Shown here: positions 51,021 to 60,060 of the stretch, piece by piece
How the letters are laid out: each line of letters opens with the position of its first letter
How positions within the stretch are numbered: the stretch's first letter is position 1
NCBI RefSeq assembly: GCF_007431345.1
Contig: NZ_CP041730.1
Coordinates: 4,464,001-4,528,000, forward strand
Reading direction: 5' to 3'
Origin: Chitinimonas arctica
Lineage (GTDB): Bacteria > Pseudomonadota > Gammaproteobacteria > Burkholderiales > Chitinimonadaceae
DNA length: 64,000 bases
Translations under genes and position numbers: made by a program
Notes under the pieces: generated by a model
The model's database searches: none
What the model saw: the letters and a program-made list of their open reading frames with translations, nothing else
What the model was told of the DNA's origin: nothing

Positions 51021-51070
51021 TATTTCACCGGGGTGCGGCCTGCGCCTCGCCGCGGTGAATACTTGAAACT

Positions 51071-51487
51071 CTACCGGGCGTACGCTGCTTCGATATCGTC
51101 CAGCGTCAGGTGCCAGCGCTCCAGCATATGGCTGTATACAGCCAGCTCCGGATCGGAAATGGACCGGTCGGCCTTTGCCATGTCGAGCGACAGGGTGGCC
51201 AGCAGCAATTGTTTCTTCGGTTCGGTCACGGTGTCGAGCAGGTCTTCGATACGCTGCCTATCGACCAGCTGGATGCGGCCTTGCTCATCCGCTTCGTCGC
51301 TCAAATCGTTGCAATAGGCGTGCAATACCTCGATAAAGCGGGTCCGGCTGATGCCCAGTGCTTCATAGATATGCAGGGTTTCCAGGCTGTCTATCTCGCG
51401 CGGGTCGAAATTGCCATCGCTCATCATCAGCATGACCAGCAGGCGGGCCATGGCTTCCGGGCTATTGGCGGGATATTTCTTCATCAT
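51071..51487 (-). CDS. TerB-like protein
   Basis: The 138-residue protein is predicted to be all-helical and resembles the TerB/DjlA-type domain, with MARLLVMLMMSDGNFDPREID near the N-terminus and the second copy-like EPKKQLLLATLSLDMAKADRSISDPE. TerB domains bind metal through acidic residues of the two-helix repeats. The gene overlaps the thioesterase gene by 4 bp (ATGA), so both are probably co-transcribed and coupled. The function is unknown; there are no other tellurite genes around. Confidence 0.7.
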   Translation of the reverse strand: MMKKYPANSPEAMARLLVMLMMSDGNFDPREIDSLETLHIYEALGISRTRFIEVLHAYCNDLSDEADEQGRIQLVDRQRIEDLLDTVTEPKKQLLLATLSLDMAKADRSISDPELAVYSHMLERWHLTLDDIEAAYAR

Positions 51488-51924
51488 GCTGTGTGCTCCT
51501 GCATACCGAGTTTATTGATAAATTCCACCGGCACCCTGGCCGGCTTCTTGGTGGTGTAATCAAAAAACACCATGCCTGTTTTGGCGTGCAGCACATCGCC
51601 CCCATCGGTTTGCCGACGAAAACGGTAAAGTAGGTCGCAACCGTATTTGTTGAAGTCTTCCACGGCCACTTCCGCGACCAGTATCTCGCCCCAGAATGCC
51701 TCGGCTTTGTAGAGCACGACCGCATCGCTCAGGATCAAGCCTCGCCCGCCGATGTCCAATTCAGTCAGCCCCAGCGATTTCAGGAACCGCAGGCGTGCCT
51801 CGTGAATCAGCGTAAGCGCCGAATCGTTGCCCAGATGGCCGCCATAGTTGATATGGCCGATGCCGATTTCGATCGGGCAGGAAAACGGAAAGTGATCGGG
51901 TAGAACGAGTTTGACGCGAGCCAT
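51484..51924 (-). CDS. Acyl-CoA thioesterase, 4HBT hotdog fold
   Basis: The 146-residue protein is a single hotdog domain of the 4-hydroxybenzoyl-CoA thioesterase type, with IGHINYGGHLGNDSALTLIHEARLRFL (the catalytic Asp region is near NYGGHLGND) and the strands VVLYKAEAFWGEILVAEVAV and GCDLLYRF. It would hydrolyse acyl-CoA. It is the first gene of a pair and overlaps the TerB-like gene. Substrate length cannot be told. Confidence 0.85.
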   Translation of the reverse strand: MARVKLVLPDHFPFSCPIEIGIGHINYGGHLGNDSALTLIHEARLRFLKSLGLTELDIGGRGLILSDAVVLYKAEAFWGEILVAEVAVEDFNKYGCDLLYRFRRQTDGGDVLHAKTGMVFFDYTTKKPARVPVEFINKLGMQEHTA

Positions 51925-52046
51925 TTGCCGGATGAATTCCTGAACGTAACCGAGTTTAAGCCCCGTAGCTGCCGGCCGGCAACCCGCCGACTATAGTATG
52001 GGCAAAGGTGGTGGTCCGACCGCATCATGGAGAGAGGAAGATTATC

Positions 52047-52499
52047 ATGTACCAACGCATACTTATTCCGGTGGACGACAGCGAAACTTCACGCCAGGCA
52101 CTCCACCAGGCTACCCGCTTTTGCAGCGATCAGCACGCCAGGACAAGGCTGGTGCACGTGATCGACCTGGCCCAGTTTACCTGGGGTGGGGCGGAGTTCG
52201 TCGATGTCGGCGAGCTCCAGGTCAATCTGCGCGAAACTGGGCGCAAGGTGTTGGCCAGCGCGCAGGAGTTGTTGCGCGAAAGCCGAGTGGAAGTGGAGGC
52301 GGCCCTGATCGAGATATGGGGAGGCTCCATTTCGGCGGCGATCATCGAGGACGCCGGAACCTGGCCTGCTGATATCATTGCCATGGGTTCCCATGGCTGG
52401 ACCGGCTTGGACCATCTGTTGATGGGCAGCGTGGCGGAGGGTGTTGTCCGGCATGCCCCGGTTCCCGTACTTATATTTCCGATCAAGCGTAAGAAATAG
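52047..52499 (+). CDS. Universal stress protein UspA family
   Basis: The 150-residue protein has the Usp fold with ILIPVDDSETSRQALHQA at its N-terminus and the ATP-binding signature GSHGWTGLDHLLMGSVAEGVV near the C-terminus. It should bind ATP and dimerise, helping in stress survival. GAGGAAG lies 7 nt before the ATG, which favours this start over an in-frame ATG at 52008. Its stop codon overlaps the GTG of the radical-SAM gene by one base, so translation is coupled. Confidence 0.92.
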   Translation: MYQRILIPVDDSETSRQALHQATRFCSDQHARTRLVHVIDLAQFTWGGAEFVDVGELQVNLRETGRKVLASAQELLRESRVEVEAALIEIWGGSISAAIIEDAGTWPADIIAMGSHGWTGLDHLLMGSVAEGVVRHAPVPVLIFPIKRKK

Positions 52500-53371
52500 T
52501 GTCCGAAACTCCACTCAAGACTGTTGTGCCCTTGCTTGTTACCGATCATCGCCGCGATATCCTCGGCTTCAGGTACATCTATCCGGTCGTATCGCGACGC
52601 GCGGGCGGGGTGTCGGTCGGCATCAACCTCAACCCCAACAATGCCTGCAACTGGCGCTGCATCTATTGCCAGGTGCCGGACCTGGTACGCGGCAATGCAC
52701 CGCAGCTGGATCTGGCCGTGCTGGAAGCCGAACTGGCGGCCATGCTGGACGATATCGTCCATGGCGATTTCATGCAGCGCAATGTGCCGGAAGATGTGCG
52801 GCGGCTCAATGACCTGGCTTTATCCGGCAACGGCGAGCCGACCTCGAGCCGGCAGTTCGGCGACGTCGTGACGGTGTTGGGCAGGCAGTTGGCGCACTTT
52901 GGCCTGCTGGGCAAAATCAAGCTGGTGCTGATCACCAACGGCAGCCAGCTCTACAAGCCCATGGTGCAGGAAGCGCTGACGCGCATGCGCGAGATGAATG
53001 GCGAAGTGTGGTTCAAATACGACCGGGCGCCGCAGGAAGGCGTCAGTTTCGTCAACCAGGTCGCCCTGACGCCGGCCCAGATCAAGCGGCACCTGATCCT
53101 GGCAAGCACCCGCTGCCCCACCTGGTTGCAGACCTGCATGTTCGCGGTGGATGGCGAGCCGCCGGCCGAAACGGAGCTAGGCGCCTGGCTGGGATTGCTG
53201 CGGGAGGCCATCGATGCCGGGGCTCGCCCGGAAGGTGTGTTGCTGTACGGCCTGGCGCGCCCATCCACGCAGCCGGAAGCGCCGCGCCTGACGCGGCTGC
53301 CGGAAACGTGGATGCGGGATTTTGCCGGACGAATCGAGCAAATGGGCTTGCCGGTGAAATTGAGTCTCTGA
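52499..53371 (+). CDS. Radical SAM protein of unknown function (GTG start)
   Basis: The 290-residue protein has the iron-sulphur ligand motif C-x3-C-x2-C at Cys50, Cys54 and Cys57 (NACNWRCIYCQVP) and a radical-SAM barrel pattern after it (LSGNGEPTSS, KLVLITNGSQLYKP). It resembles COG0731-like wyosine/elongator-type radical SAM enzymes, but the substrate is unknown. The GTG at 52499 overlaps the UspA stop by one base. No maturase or precursor-peptide gene lies nearby. Confidence 0.85.
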   Translation: MSETPLKTVVPLLVTDHRRDILGFRYIYPVVSRRAGGVSVGINLNPNNACNWRCIYCQVPDLVRGNAPQLDLAVLEAELAAMLDDIVHGDFMQRNVPEDVRRLNDLALSGNGEPTSSRQFGDVVTVLGRQLAHFGLLGKIKLVLITNGSQLYKPMVQEALTRMREMNGEVWFKYDRAPQEGVSFVNQVALTPAQIKRHLILASTRCPTWLQTCMFAVDGEPPAETELGAWLGLLREAIDAGARPEGVLLYGLARPSTQPEAPRLTRLPETWMRDFAGRIEQMGLPVKLSL

Positions 53372-53466
53372 GAGCGGACGGCCGCTTGCGCCAGAGTAGG
53401 GTTCGGCCGTAACGCTTCCGTTCCGCCGGGATGGCGGAGTCGGAAAGGACGGCCTGTTCCTGCTGC

Positions 53467-53718
53467 CTAGGGAAGCTCTGCAAAAGTATCAAACTGAATC
53501 TGCACCGCAGCACCCGGCAATACCCGCAAGGGGTAGGCCGTGGTTGTACGGTGCTAACGCACCAACAACCACGCACAGCCGGGCGTTAACGGGCAGTATG
53601 TATATCAACGACGTTTCGCTGATTGATCCCACTCCCCCTTACCCGGGCGGCCCCGCCCTCGCCGCCGCGAGGGAGCCTCGCTTACGCTCGTAAGTGGACT
53701 TTTGCAGAGGCTCCCTAG
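53467..53718. mobile_element. 244-bp non-autonomous IS5-like element (MITE) with CTAG target duplication
   Basis: The element 53471-53714 is flanked by CTAG on both sides (53467-53470 and 53715-53718), like the CTAR target duplications of IS5-group elements. Its ends match as inverted repeats in 15 of 17 positions (GGAAGCTCTGCAAAAGT and GGAGCCTCTGCAAAAGT). It has no ORF and contains a long hairpin. The right end touches the HTH gene: the TAG stop of that gene lies in the right CTAG. It is probably a remnant or MITE derived from an IS. Confidence 0.65.
53540..53572. repeat. Internal hairpin of the MITE
   Basis: GTGGTTGT pairs with ACAACCAC (53540-53547 with 53565-53572) and GGTGC with GCACC inside it (53550-53554 with 53559-53563). 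The two-part stem could help recombination or act as a terminator-like structure. Confidence 0.7.
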
Positions 53719-54044
53719 CGGGGAATGGTGGCGGTGTCGTCTTCGGCCGTGCCGGTTTCATGGCGCGTCTTGACCGCTTTCTGCAGGCTCTTGTACAGGT
53801 CGGGGTGGTTTTCCTTGAGGTAGTCGATGATCTCGAAGTCCTCGCGGCGGACGCGGCTCAAGTCCACCTGCTCGACGTGCACCAAGCGCAGCAGCTCACG
53901 CACCGGTTTGGGCATGTTGCGGCCGCTCTCGTAACGGGAGCCACCGCTTTGGGTGACGCCGATCTTGGTCCAGAACTCCTGTTGGTTCAGGCCAAGTTTG
54001 CGACGTACGTCGCGGGGGTTAAATAATTTGTCAAATAGTTTCAT
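53715..54044 (-). CDS. HTH (XRE-like) DNA-binding protein
   Basis: The 109-residue protein has a helix-turn-helix of the XRE type (VRRKLGLNQQEFWTKIGVT, then SGGSRYESGRNMPKPVRELLR) in the N-terminal 60 residues and a charged C-terminal half. It resembles small betaproteobacterial antitoxin- or regulator-like HTH proteins. Its last codons are followed directly by TAG inside the right CTAG of the MITE, so the insertion could have preserved or created the stop codon. No cognate toxin is adjacent. Confidence 0.75.
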   Translation of the reverse strand: MKLFDKLFNPRDVRRKLGLNQQEFWTKIGVTQSGGSRYESGRNMPKPVRELLRLVHVEQVDLSRVRREDFEIIDYLKENHPDLYKSLQKAVKTRHETGTAEDDTATIPR

Positions 54045-54571
54045 GGCGGCTTCCCGCTAGGGGCTGTCCTGTTATCGGTCTGTCATGACGGCCGTGTCGG
54101 CCGATATGTCTAATGCTGAAGTAGCGCTTACCACATCTCTGATGTTGCGTCTTTCACAAAGTTCATATGGGCCGGTTCGACTGCCGAAGGGCCTAGCTTG
54201 CATACCTAATCTTACTGCGACTGTAGACTATGCGCGAGGCATGTTGCGTTGCGTAATGATTTATGCCAAGCAAGGAATTGTCAAAATTCTTTGTGTGTAG
54301 TGTACAAGACTGGATTTTTTGCTGGTTTTCCCGGATTATATTTAATGTTGTACTGGACGATACAGGGGTAAGTTCGCCTGTTCGCGGGGTGTTTTTTTTT
54401 CCTCCCTGGTGCCGTGTGGACGGCGCGGGCCGCGCATCTTAACGTGTTCCTAAAAATCCTGCCCAATTAGGGTAATCCCTAGGTCTTTAGGGAGTTAAAA
54501 TACCGGCGCGTTTGTTAGACTCGAACGCTTTTGAACCATACCTAGCCTTGTTAAGGCCTGAGCTGAACGCA
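54045..54571. other. AT-rich intergenic region upstream of the GntR gene
   Basis: The 527 bp between the HTH gene and the GntR gene are clearly more AT-rich than the surroundings and hold no convincing gene. TTGTCA (54278-54283) with a 17-bp spacer to TGTACA (54301-54306) is a possible promoter. The region looks like part of an acquired patch with the MITE. Confidence 0.45.
54468..54501 (+). promoter_or_regulatory. Candidate GntR operator and -10 box
   Basis: TAGGG-TAAT-CCCTA (54468-54481) is a perfect dyad, and TAGGG recurs at 54488-54492. TAAAAT (54496-54501) could be the -10 box. Such dyads next to the start are common for FCD-type GntR autoregulation. The link is inferred. Confidence 0.4.
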
Positions 54572-55204
54572 ATGAGCACACTAGTAGAAAAGATAGCCCA
54601 AGCGATCCGGGAGGATATTTTTCGGGGTGCGCTTGCCCCTGGCGAGCCGCTCAAGCAGGTTGAACTGGCCAATCGTTACGGTGTAAGCCCTATACCGTTG
54701 CGGGAAGCCTTACAGCGCCTGCAGGTCGAGGGCCTGGTCGAGTACTTCGCCTACCGCGGCGCCATCGTGGCCCGCATGAAGCGCGGTGAGGCCGCCGATA
54801 TCGCCGACGTGCGCAATGCCTTGGAGGCATTGGCATTCCAGATCGCCTTGCCCAAGCTGGACGACGAGCAGATCGACACCCTGGCGGCCATTACCGAGGA
54901 GCTGGAGTCGCCACGCGGCATGGAAGCCAGTTTCTTCATGGAACGATTGAATCACTACTACGAGGTGCTGCTGTCCAGATCGGATAGACCGCTCCTGTTG
55001 GAAATGATTCAAACGAACCTCAAGCGCGCGACTCGCTATTACGCCGAAGTGGTCCGGCTCAGCCAAGGCCGCCTGACGGACGCGCCGTCGCGCAGGACCT
55101 ACGTGGAAGCGATGCGGGCCCGGGACATGACCATGCTCACCGACAATATGCAGGCGTTGCATGCCGCGTACGTCCGCTTTATCGAGGCGAATTTCGAGGA
55201 TTGA
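54572..55204 (+). CDS. GntR-family regulator with FCD domain
   Basis: The 210-residue protein has a GntR winged-helix N-terminal domain (VEKIAQAIREDIFRGALAPGEPLKQ, ANRYGVSPIPLREALQRLQVEGLVEY) and an FCD ligand-binding domain (about residues 85-205). FCD regulators usually bind small carboxylates in a metal-dependent pocket. The start at 54572 (MSTLVEK) is chosen because the family begins there; a TTG at 54512 would add 20 residues. It is a single gene, convergent with the chemoreceptor gene. No metabolic operon lies next to it, so the ligand cannot be guessed. Confidence 0.85.
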   Translation: MSTLVEKIAQAIREDIFRGALAPGEPLKQVELANRYGVSPIPLREALQRLQVEGLVEYFAYRGAIVARMKRGEAADIADVRNALEALAFQIALPKLDDEQIDTLAAITEELESPRGMEASFFMERLNHYYEVLLSRSDRPLLLEMIQTNLKRATRYYAEVVRLSQGRLTDAPSRRTYVEAMRARDMTMLTDNMQALHAAYVRFIEANFED

Positions 55205-55233
55205 GGCTAGCGGCGCCGGACAGCGCCGCGCGT

Positions 55234-57279
55234 TTATGTCCTGAAGCGCCGCACCAGCCTCTCCAGCTCGTCGGCCAAGGTGGCCAAGTGCTGGCTGGTT
55301 TGCGAGGCCTGTTGCAGGGCGATATCGTTTTCGCCGATGGCGGTGGTGATCTGTTCGACGCTGCTGGCGATATGGTTGGACGCCTCCGATTGCTCGCGGG
55401 TGGCCACGGCGATATCGCGCATGCCCAGTGCCGTCAGGCGGGTACTGTCGGCGATGCGGTTGATCCGTTCGGCGGCCGAGCGCGAGCGCGATACGCCGGC
55501 GCCCACCTGTTCCAACGCCATGCCGATGCCACTGACGGCTTCATCGGTGTCCTGCTGCATGGAAGCGATGGTGCTGCCAATTTCGCGGGTGGCGGCCGAG
55601 GTTCGCTCCGCCAATTTCCTGACCTCGTCGGCCACCACGGCAAAGCCGCGGCCCTGCTCACCGGCGCGGGCGGCTTCGATGGCGGCATTGAGCGCCAGCA
55701 GATTGGTCTGGTCGGCGATTTCGTGGATGACGTTGATCACGCTGCCGATCGCCTGCGCGCGCCCGGCCAGTAGTCCCATGGCGTCGGCCTGTTTACGTAC
55801 GGTGGAGTCGATGCGATTGATCTCATCGGCCGTGCTGCTGATTTCGCCGACGGCGTCCCTGGCGCCCTTTTCCGCCTGTTCACTGGTCTCGCCCGCCTGG
55901 ATCGCGTTCTGCGCGATCAGGCTGATGCTGGTCGACATCTGCTCCAGGGCCGCCGCCGAGGCGCCGGCCGCATCGGACTGCTGGGCCGAGCTGGCGGAGA
56001 TCTGGCGGGTGTGGCCGGCCAGTTCGTTGATGCGGCTATTGAGATCGACCGCGTTATCCTTGACCGCCGCGACGATGCTGGCGAGGGAGTCGATAAAGCG
56101 ATTGAAAGCTTGCGAGGTCTGGCCGATCTCATCCTGGCTGTGCACCTGCAGGCGCCGGGTCAGGTCCGCCTCGCCGCCGGCCAGCTCGGTCATGGCATCG
56201 CGCAGCCGGCGCAGCGGTTGCGATACCTTGCCGATGGCCAAGCCCAATACGATCGCCAGCAGGGCCAGGGCCGTGACGCCCAGCAGCAGATTGACCGCGA
56301 GCATGCGCTGGGTGGGCGCCATGATCTGCGCGATCGGGATATTGACGACCAGGACCCAGGGTGTGCTGGTGGCGCCCAAGCGTACCGGTACCAGGAAGCG
56401 GGCGAATTCATCCTGTTCGATCAGGCCCGCTTTGCCGGCCTTGGCCGCCTGAAGGTGTTCCGCCGGGATTTCGCCGGCTTCCACCGGCTTGCCCAGTCTG
56501 GTTTTATCCGGATGGCTGGCGTAGACGCCCGCGTGGCTGATCAAGCTCAGGTAGCCGCTACCATAAGGCTTTTCCGCTTCAAGTGTTTGCTGTAGATCGC
56601 GCATGGGCACATCCGACCCGATGACGCCGATAAACTGGCCATCAACCAGGACGGGGGCGACATAGGACATCATCAGTACCTTGGTATCGGTGTCGAAGTA
56701 GGGCTCTACCGCCGCGTCGCGCTTGCTGGCCTTGGATTCCAGATAGTAGGGTTGGTTGTAGTAGTCAGCCTCCCACTTCTGCTGGTCCTCCGGGCTCAGA
56801 TTCATGCCCGCATGGTTGTATTCGAAGAACTTGATCGCCTGCGGTTGCTTGGCATCGGGGCGGAGCAACCAGGGCGCGTAGGCCCCTGTGGCGTAATAAA
56901 GCTTATTGCCCTGGAACTCGGCGTCGCGGCCGTCCAGGGCATTGTGGTCGAAGATGACCCACATATCGTAGAGCCGCTCCTGGCTGCGGAAAGTGCTCTC
57001 CAATATGCCGTCCAGTACGGCGCGGTCAGGGGCGCCATGCTTTTTCAAACCGGCGAAGACCCCGGCCATGGTGCGGGCCGTATCGGCGGGTTCACCGAAA
57101 ACGCCGGCCGCGTAGGATGCGTAGTAGTTGGCTAATTGCTGGGCGCTGGCATAAGCCTGCTCACGGGTCAGGCTGCGGGTCTGCAACGATACCGCCGACA
57201 GTACGGCGGCCATCGCCAGGGTGGCGCAGAGCAGGGCGACGATCAGGATCTTGGCGCGGAAACTGAGAGATGTGCGCAT
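55234..57279 (-). CDS. Methyl-accepting chemotaxis protein
   Basis: The 681-residue protein has an N-terminal membrane helix (about residues 7-32) and a large periplasmic sensor domain (about 35-330, dCache-like, with VGSDVPMRDLQQTLE-type strands). A second helix (MLAVNLLLGVTALALLAIVL) and a HAMP segment (VSQPLRRLRDAMTELAGG) follow. The cytoplasmic signalling domain carries the hairpin tip EIADQTNLLALNAAIEAARAG. The start at 57279 is supported by GAGGAG 5 nt upstream. The ligand is unknown. No other chemotaxis genes are adjacent. Confidence 0.94.
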   Translation of the reverse strand: MRTSLSFRAKILIVALLCATLAMAAVLSAVSLQTRSLTREQAYASAQQLANYYASYAAGVFGEPADTARTMAGVFAGLKKHGAPDRAVLDGILESTFRSQERLYDMWVIFDHNALDGRDAEFQGNKLYYATGAYAPWLLRPDAKQPQAIKFFEYNHAGMNLSPEDQQKWEADYYNQPYYLESKASKRDAAVEPYFDTDTKVLMMSYVAPVLVDGQFIGVIGSDVPMRDLQQTLEAEKPYGSGYLSLISHAGVYASHPDKTRLGKPVEAGEIPAEHLQAAKAGKAGLIEQDEFARFLVPVRLGATSTPWVLVVNIPIAQIMAPTQRMLAVNLLLGVTALALLAIVLGLAIGKVSQPLRRLRDAMTELAGGEADLTRRLQVHSQDEIGQTSQAFNRFIDSLASIVAAVKDNAVDLNSRINELAGHTRQISASSAQQSDAAGASAAALEQMSTSISLIAQNAIQAGETSEQAEKGARDAVGEISSTADEINRIDSTVRKQADAMGLLAGRAQAIGSVINVIHEIADQTNLLALNAAIEAARAGEQGRGFAVVADEVRKLAERTSAATREIGSTIASMQQDTDEAVSGIGMALEQVGAGVSRSRSAAERINRIADSTRLTALGMRDIAVATREQSEASNHIASSVEQITTAIGENDIALQQASQTSQHLATLADELERLVRRFRT

Positions 57280-57362
57280 GCGGCTCCTCGTGAAGGGAAT
57301 GTATTCGCCTTTGCGGTATAGCACGGGCGAGGTGCCGTCACATCCTGCGGGCTTCCACCCTC

Positions 57363-58229
57363 TTAAAAGACATCCAGCGGGATTTTCAGATAACGCTTGC
57401 CATTGGCTTCGGCCGGCGGCATTTGACCGGCGCGGATATTGACCTGGATGGCCGGCAGGATCAGCGTCGGCATGGCGAGGCCGCTGTCCCTGGCTTGGCG
57501 CATCGCCACGAACGCGGCTTGGTTTATTCCCGCGTGGATATGGATATTGTGTCTGCGCTGCTCGCCAACGGTGCTCTCCCATGCCGCGCACCTGCCGCCG
57601 GGCGGATAGTCGTGGCACATGAACAAGCGGGTGGCGTCCGGCAGCGACAACAAGCTTTGCACCGATTGATAGAGCGTGGCAGCATCACCCCCCGGAAAAT
57701 CGCAGCGGGCGGTGCCGACATCGGGCATGAACAAGGTATCGCCGACGAAAACGGCATCACCTATCCGATAAGCCAGGTCGGCGGGTGTATGGCCGGGTAC
57801 GAATAGCGCATGGCAGGCCAGTCCGCCTATGCTGAAGCTTTCGTCGGCGCGGAACAGGTGGTCGAACTGGCTGCCGTCCGTTTGAAAGTCCGGTTCCAGA
57901 TGAAAGAGTTCGCGAAAGGTGCTTTGTACCGTGCTGATATGCTCGCCGATGGCGATACGGCCACCCAGTTGGCGCTGTAGATAAGGCGCGGCGGATAGGT
58001 GGTCGGCATGCGCATGGGTCTCCAGGATCCAGTCCACCTGCAAATCCTGGCCGCGCACGAAGGCGACCATACGATCCGCATTGACGGTGGTGGTGCGGCC
58101 AGAGCGGATATCGAAATCGAGAACCGGGTCGATCAGGGCGGCATGTCCGCCTTGCCGTTCGTAGGCCACATAGCTGACGGTGCCGGTGGCAGGGTCAAAA
58201 AAAGCTTCAACCTGGGGGATGTCGTGCAT
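57363..58229 (-). CDS. MBL-fold hydrolase, persulfide-dioxygenase (ETHE1)-like
   Basis: The 288-residue protein has the metallo-beta-lactamase motifs THAHADHLSAA, VPGHTPADLAY, GDTLFMPDVGTARCDFPGG and MCHDYPP. The GTARCDF segment and the single-iron-type ligand pattern are typical of the ETHE1/persulfide-dioxygenase branch that oxidises glutathione persulfide to sulphite. It is divergent from a SulP-type transporter gene (121 bp gap), which fits a sulphur-related role. Glyoxalase II is the alternative; the GTxRxDF motif argues against it. Confidence 0.88.
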   Translation of the reverse strand: MHDIPQVEAFFDPATGTVSYVAYERQGGHAALIDPVLDFDIRSGRTTTVNADRMVAFVRGQDLQVDWILETHAHADHLSAAPYLQRQLGGRIAIGEHISTVQSTFRELFHLEPDFQTDGSQFDHLFRADESFSIGGLACHALFVPGHTPADLAYRIGDAVFVGDTLFMPDVGTARCDFPGGDAATLYQSVQSLLSLPDATRLFMCHDYPPGGRCAAWESTVGEQRRHNIHIHAGINQAAFVAMRQARDSGLAMPTLILPAIQVNIRAGQMPPAEANGKRYLKIPLDVF

Positions 58230-58350
58230 GCTGGTCAGTCCGTTTTTTTCACTAGGCTCGCGCCCATCATATTCATATATGGCGGCGGTTCAAGAACCAT
58301 AGGCCGTGCTCGCCCACTTTCTCCATTCCTGCCCTTGTTCGTGAGGATGC

Positions 58351-60054
58351 ATGCCTAGCTGGCTGAAGAATTATCGCCGTTCCGATCTACCCCATGATCT
58401 TGTCGCCAGTCTCACCCTGCTGGTACTGCTGATTCCACAAGGACTGGCGTATGCCTTGCTGGCCGGTCTGCCGCCGCAGGCCGGCCTGTATGCCAGCATC
58501 GTTCCCGTGCTGGTCTATGCGCTGCTGGGTTCCAGCGCCACGCTGTCGGTCGGGCCGGCCGCCTTGCCGTCCCTGATGACGGCCACGGCCTTGGCGGGCA
58601 TGGCCCTGCCGGGGGGCGGCGACTACATCGCGCTGGCCGCGTTGGTAGCGTTGTTATCGGGCCTGCTGCGCTTGCTGCTGGGCCTCCTGCGCTTTGGTTT
58701 TGTCGCCAATTTCCTCTCTCAATCGGTGGTGGGCGGTTTTGTCAGTGGTTCGGCCATGCTGATCGTGCTCAGCCAGCTGCCGCAGCTCTTCGGTGTGACG
58801 GCGCATGGCAGTACGGCTTGGGAGATCGGCGGCAAGCTATTGGCCGCACTGCCCGATACCAACCGCTCGTCATTGAGCCTGTCGCTGGCGGCATTGTTCC
58901 TGCTATTCGCCGGCAAGCGCTGGAGCAAACCCTTGCTGTACAAGATCGGCTTGAGCGAGCAGCGTGCCGATCTGTTGGCCAAGGCCTTCCCCATCGTGGT
59001 GGTGGCCTTGGGCGGCGCCGCAGTGGCGCTGCTGGACCTGCCGGTGCGGGTGGTGGGGCAACTGCCGGCCGGACTGCCGCCGCTGGCCATGCCCACCCTG
59101 AGCCTCGCCGGCTTGCCGGCCTTGTTGCCCGCCGTGCTGGCCATTGCCCTGGTGGGCTTTGTCGATAGTTTTTCCATTGCCCAGAGCTTGGCATTGAAGC
59201 GGCGCGAATCGGTCGATCCCGATCGTGAGCTTTTGGCGCTGGGGCTGGCCAATACCGCCGCCGGGCTGACCGGCGGCTTCCCGGTCTCGGCCAGTTTTGG
59301 CCGCTCCGCCGCCAATGAATTGGCAGGTGCGCGCAGCCAGCTGGCGGGTGTACTGGCGGCGGCCTGGATCGCCCTGGTGCTGGTCGCCTGTACGGGTTTG
59401 TTTGCCAGCCTGCCATTGGCCGTGCTGTCCGCCACCATCGTGATGGCGGTAAGCCAGATGATGGACCTGTCCATCCTCCGCTTGGCCTGGCGCTACGACC
59501 GCCGGGACGTCGCGGTCTATCTTGCCACTTGGCTGGGCGTACTTTTGCTGGGCGTGGTCGATGCCATCCTGCTGGGTGTGGGCATGTCGCTGGCCCTGTT
59601 TATCTGGCGTACCAGCCAGCCCCATATGGCGGTGCTGGGCCGGGTGGCGGGGACCGAGCATTACCGTAATATCCTTCGCTATGAAGCCGAGACGGACCCG
59701 AAGGTGCTGGCGGTGCGGGTGGACGAGAGCCTCTATTTCGCCAATATCCGCTTTGTCCGCAGCCGCTTGGTGGGGCTGTTGAGCACCCGGCCGCAGACCC
59801 GCAGCCTGCTGCTGGTACTGTCGGCCGTCAACGCCATCGATGTGTCCGCCCTGCAAGGCTTGCGCGAGCTGAATCGCGGCTTGCGCGAGCAGGGCGTGCA
59901 ACTCCATCTGGCGGTGGTCAAGGGACCGGTGATGGATTTGCTCAAGCAGAGCGGCTTCCTGGAGGAACTGTCCGGCGCGGTGCATCTCTCCACGCATGCG
60001 GCCATGCAGGCGCTGAAGACGATCGCGATGGAAGTACCCGACTACGCGATCTGA
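58351..60054 (+). CDS. SulP-family anion transporter with STAS domain
   Basis: The 567-residue protein has 12-14 hydrophobic segments with the SulP signature (LPHDLVASLTLLVLLIPQG, near residues 13-31; later GGFPVSASFGRSAANELAGARSQL). A cytoplasmic STAS domain (about residues 440-560, ending HLSTHAAMQALK) follows, with SAVNAIDVSALQGLRELN as its conserved core. It would move sulphate or another anion such as bicarbonate. GAGGA precedes the ATG. It is divergent from the persulfide-dioxygenase-like gene and convergent with the D-2-hydroxyacid dehydrogenase gene. Confidence 0.93.
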   Translation: MPSWLKNYRRSDLPHDLVASLTLLVLLIPQGLAYALLAGLPPQAGLYASIVPVLVYALLGSSATLSVGPAALPSLMTATALAGMALPGGGDYIALAALVALLSGLLRLLLGLLRFGFVANFLSQSVVGGFVSGSAMLIVLSQLPQLFGVTAHGSTAWEIGGKLLAALPDTNRSSLSLSLAALFLLFAGKRWSKPLLYKIGLSEQRADLLAKAFPIVVVALGGAAVALLDLPVRVVGQLPAGLPPLAMPTLSLAGLPALLPAVLAIALVGFVDSFSIAQSLALKRRESVDPDRELLALGLANTAAGLTGGFPVSASFGRSAANELAGARSQLAGVLAAAWIALVLVACTGLFASLPLAVLSATIVMAVSQMMDLSILRLAWRYDRRDVAVYLATWLGVLLLGVVDAILLGVGMSLALFIWRTSQPHMAVLGRVAGTEHYRNILRYEAETDPKVLAVRVDESLYFANIRFVRSRLVGLLSTRPQTRSLLLVLSAVNAIDVSALQGLRELNRGLREQGVQLHLAVVKGPVMDLLKQSGFLEELSGAVHLSTHAAMQALKTIAMEVPDYAI

Positions 60055-60060
60055 TCGTCT

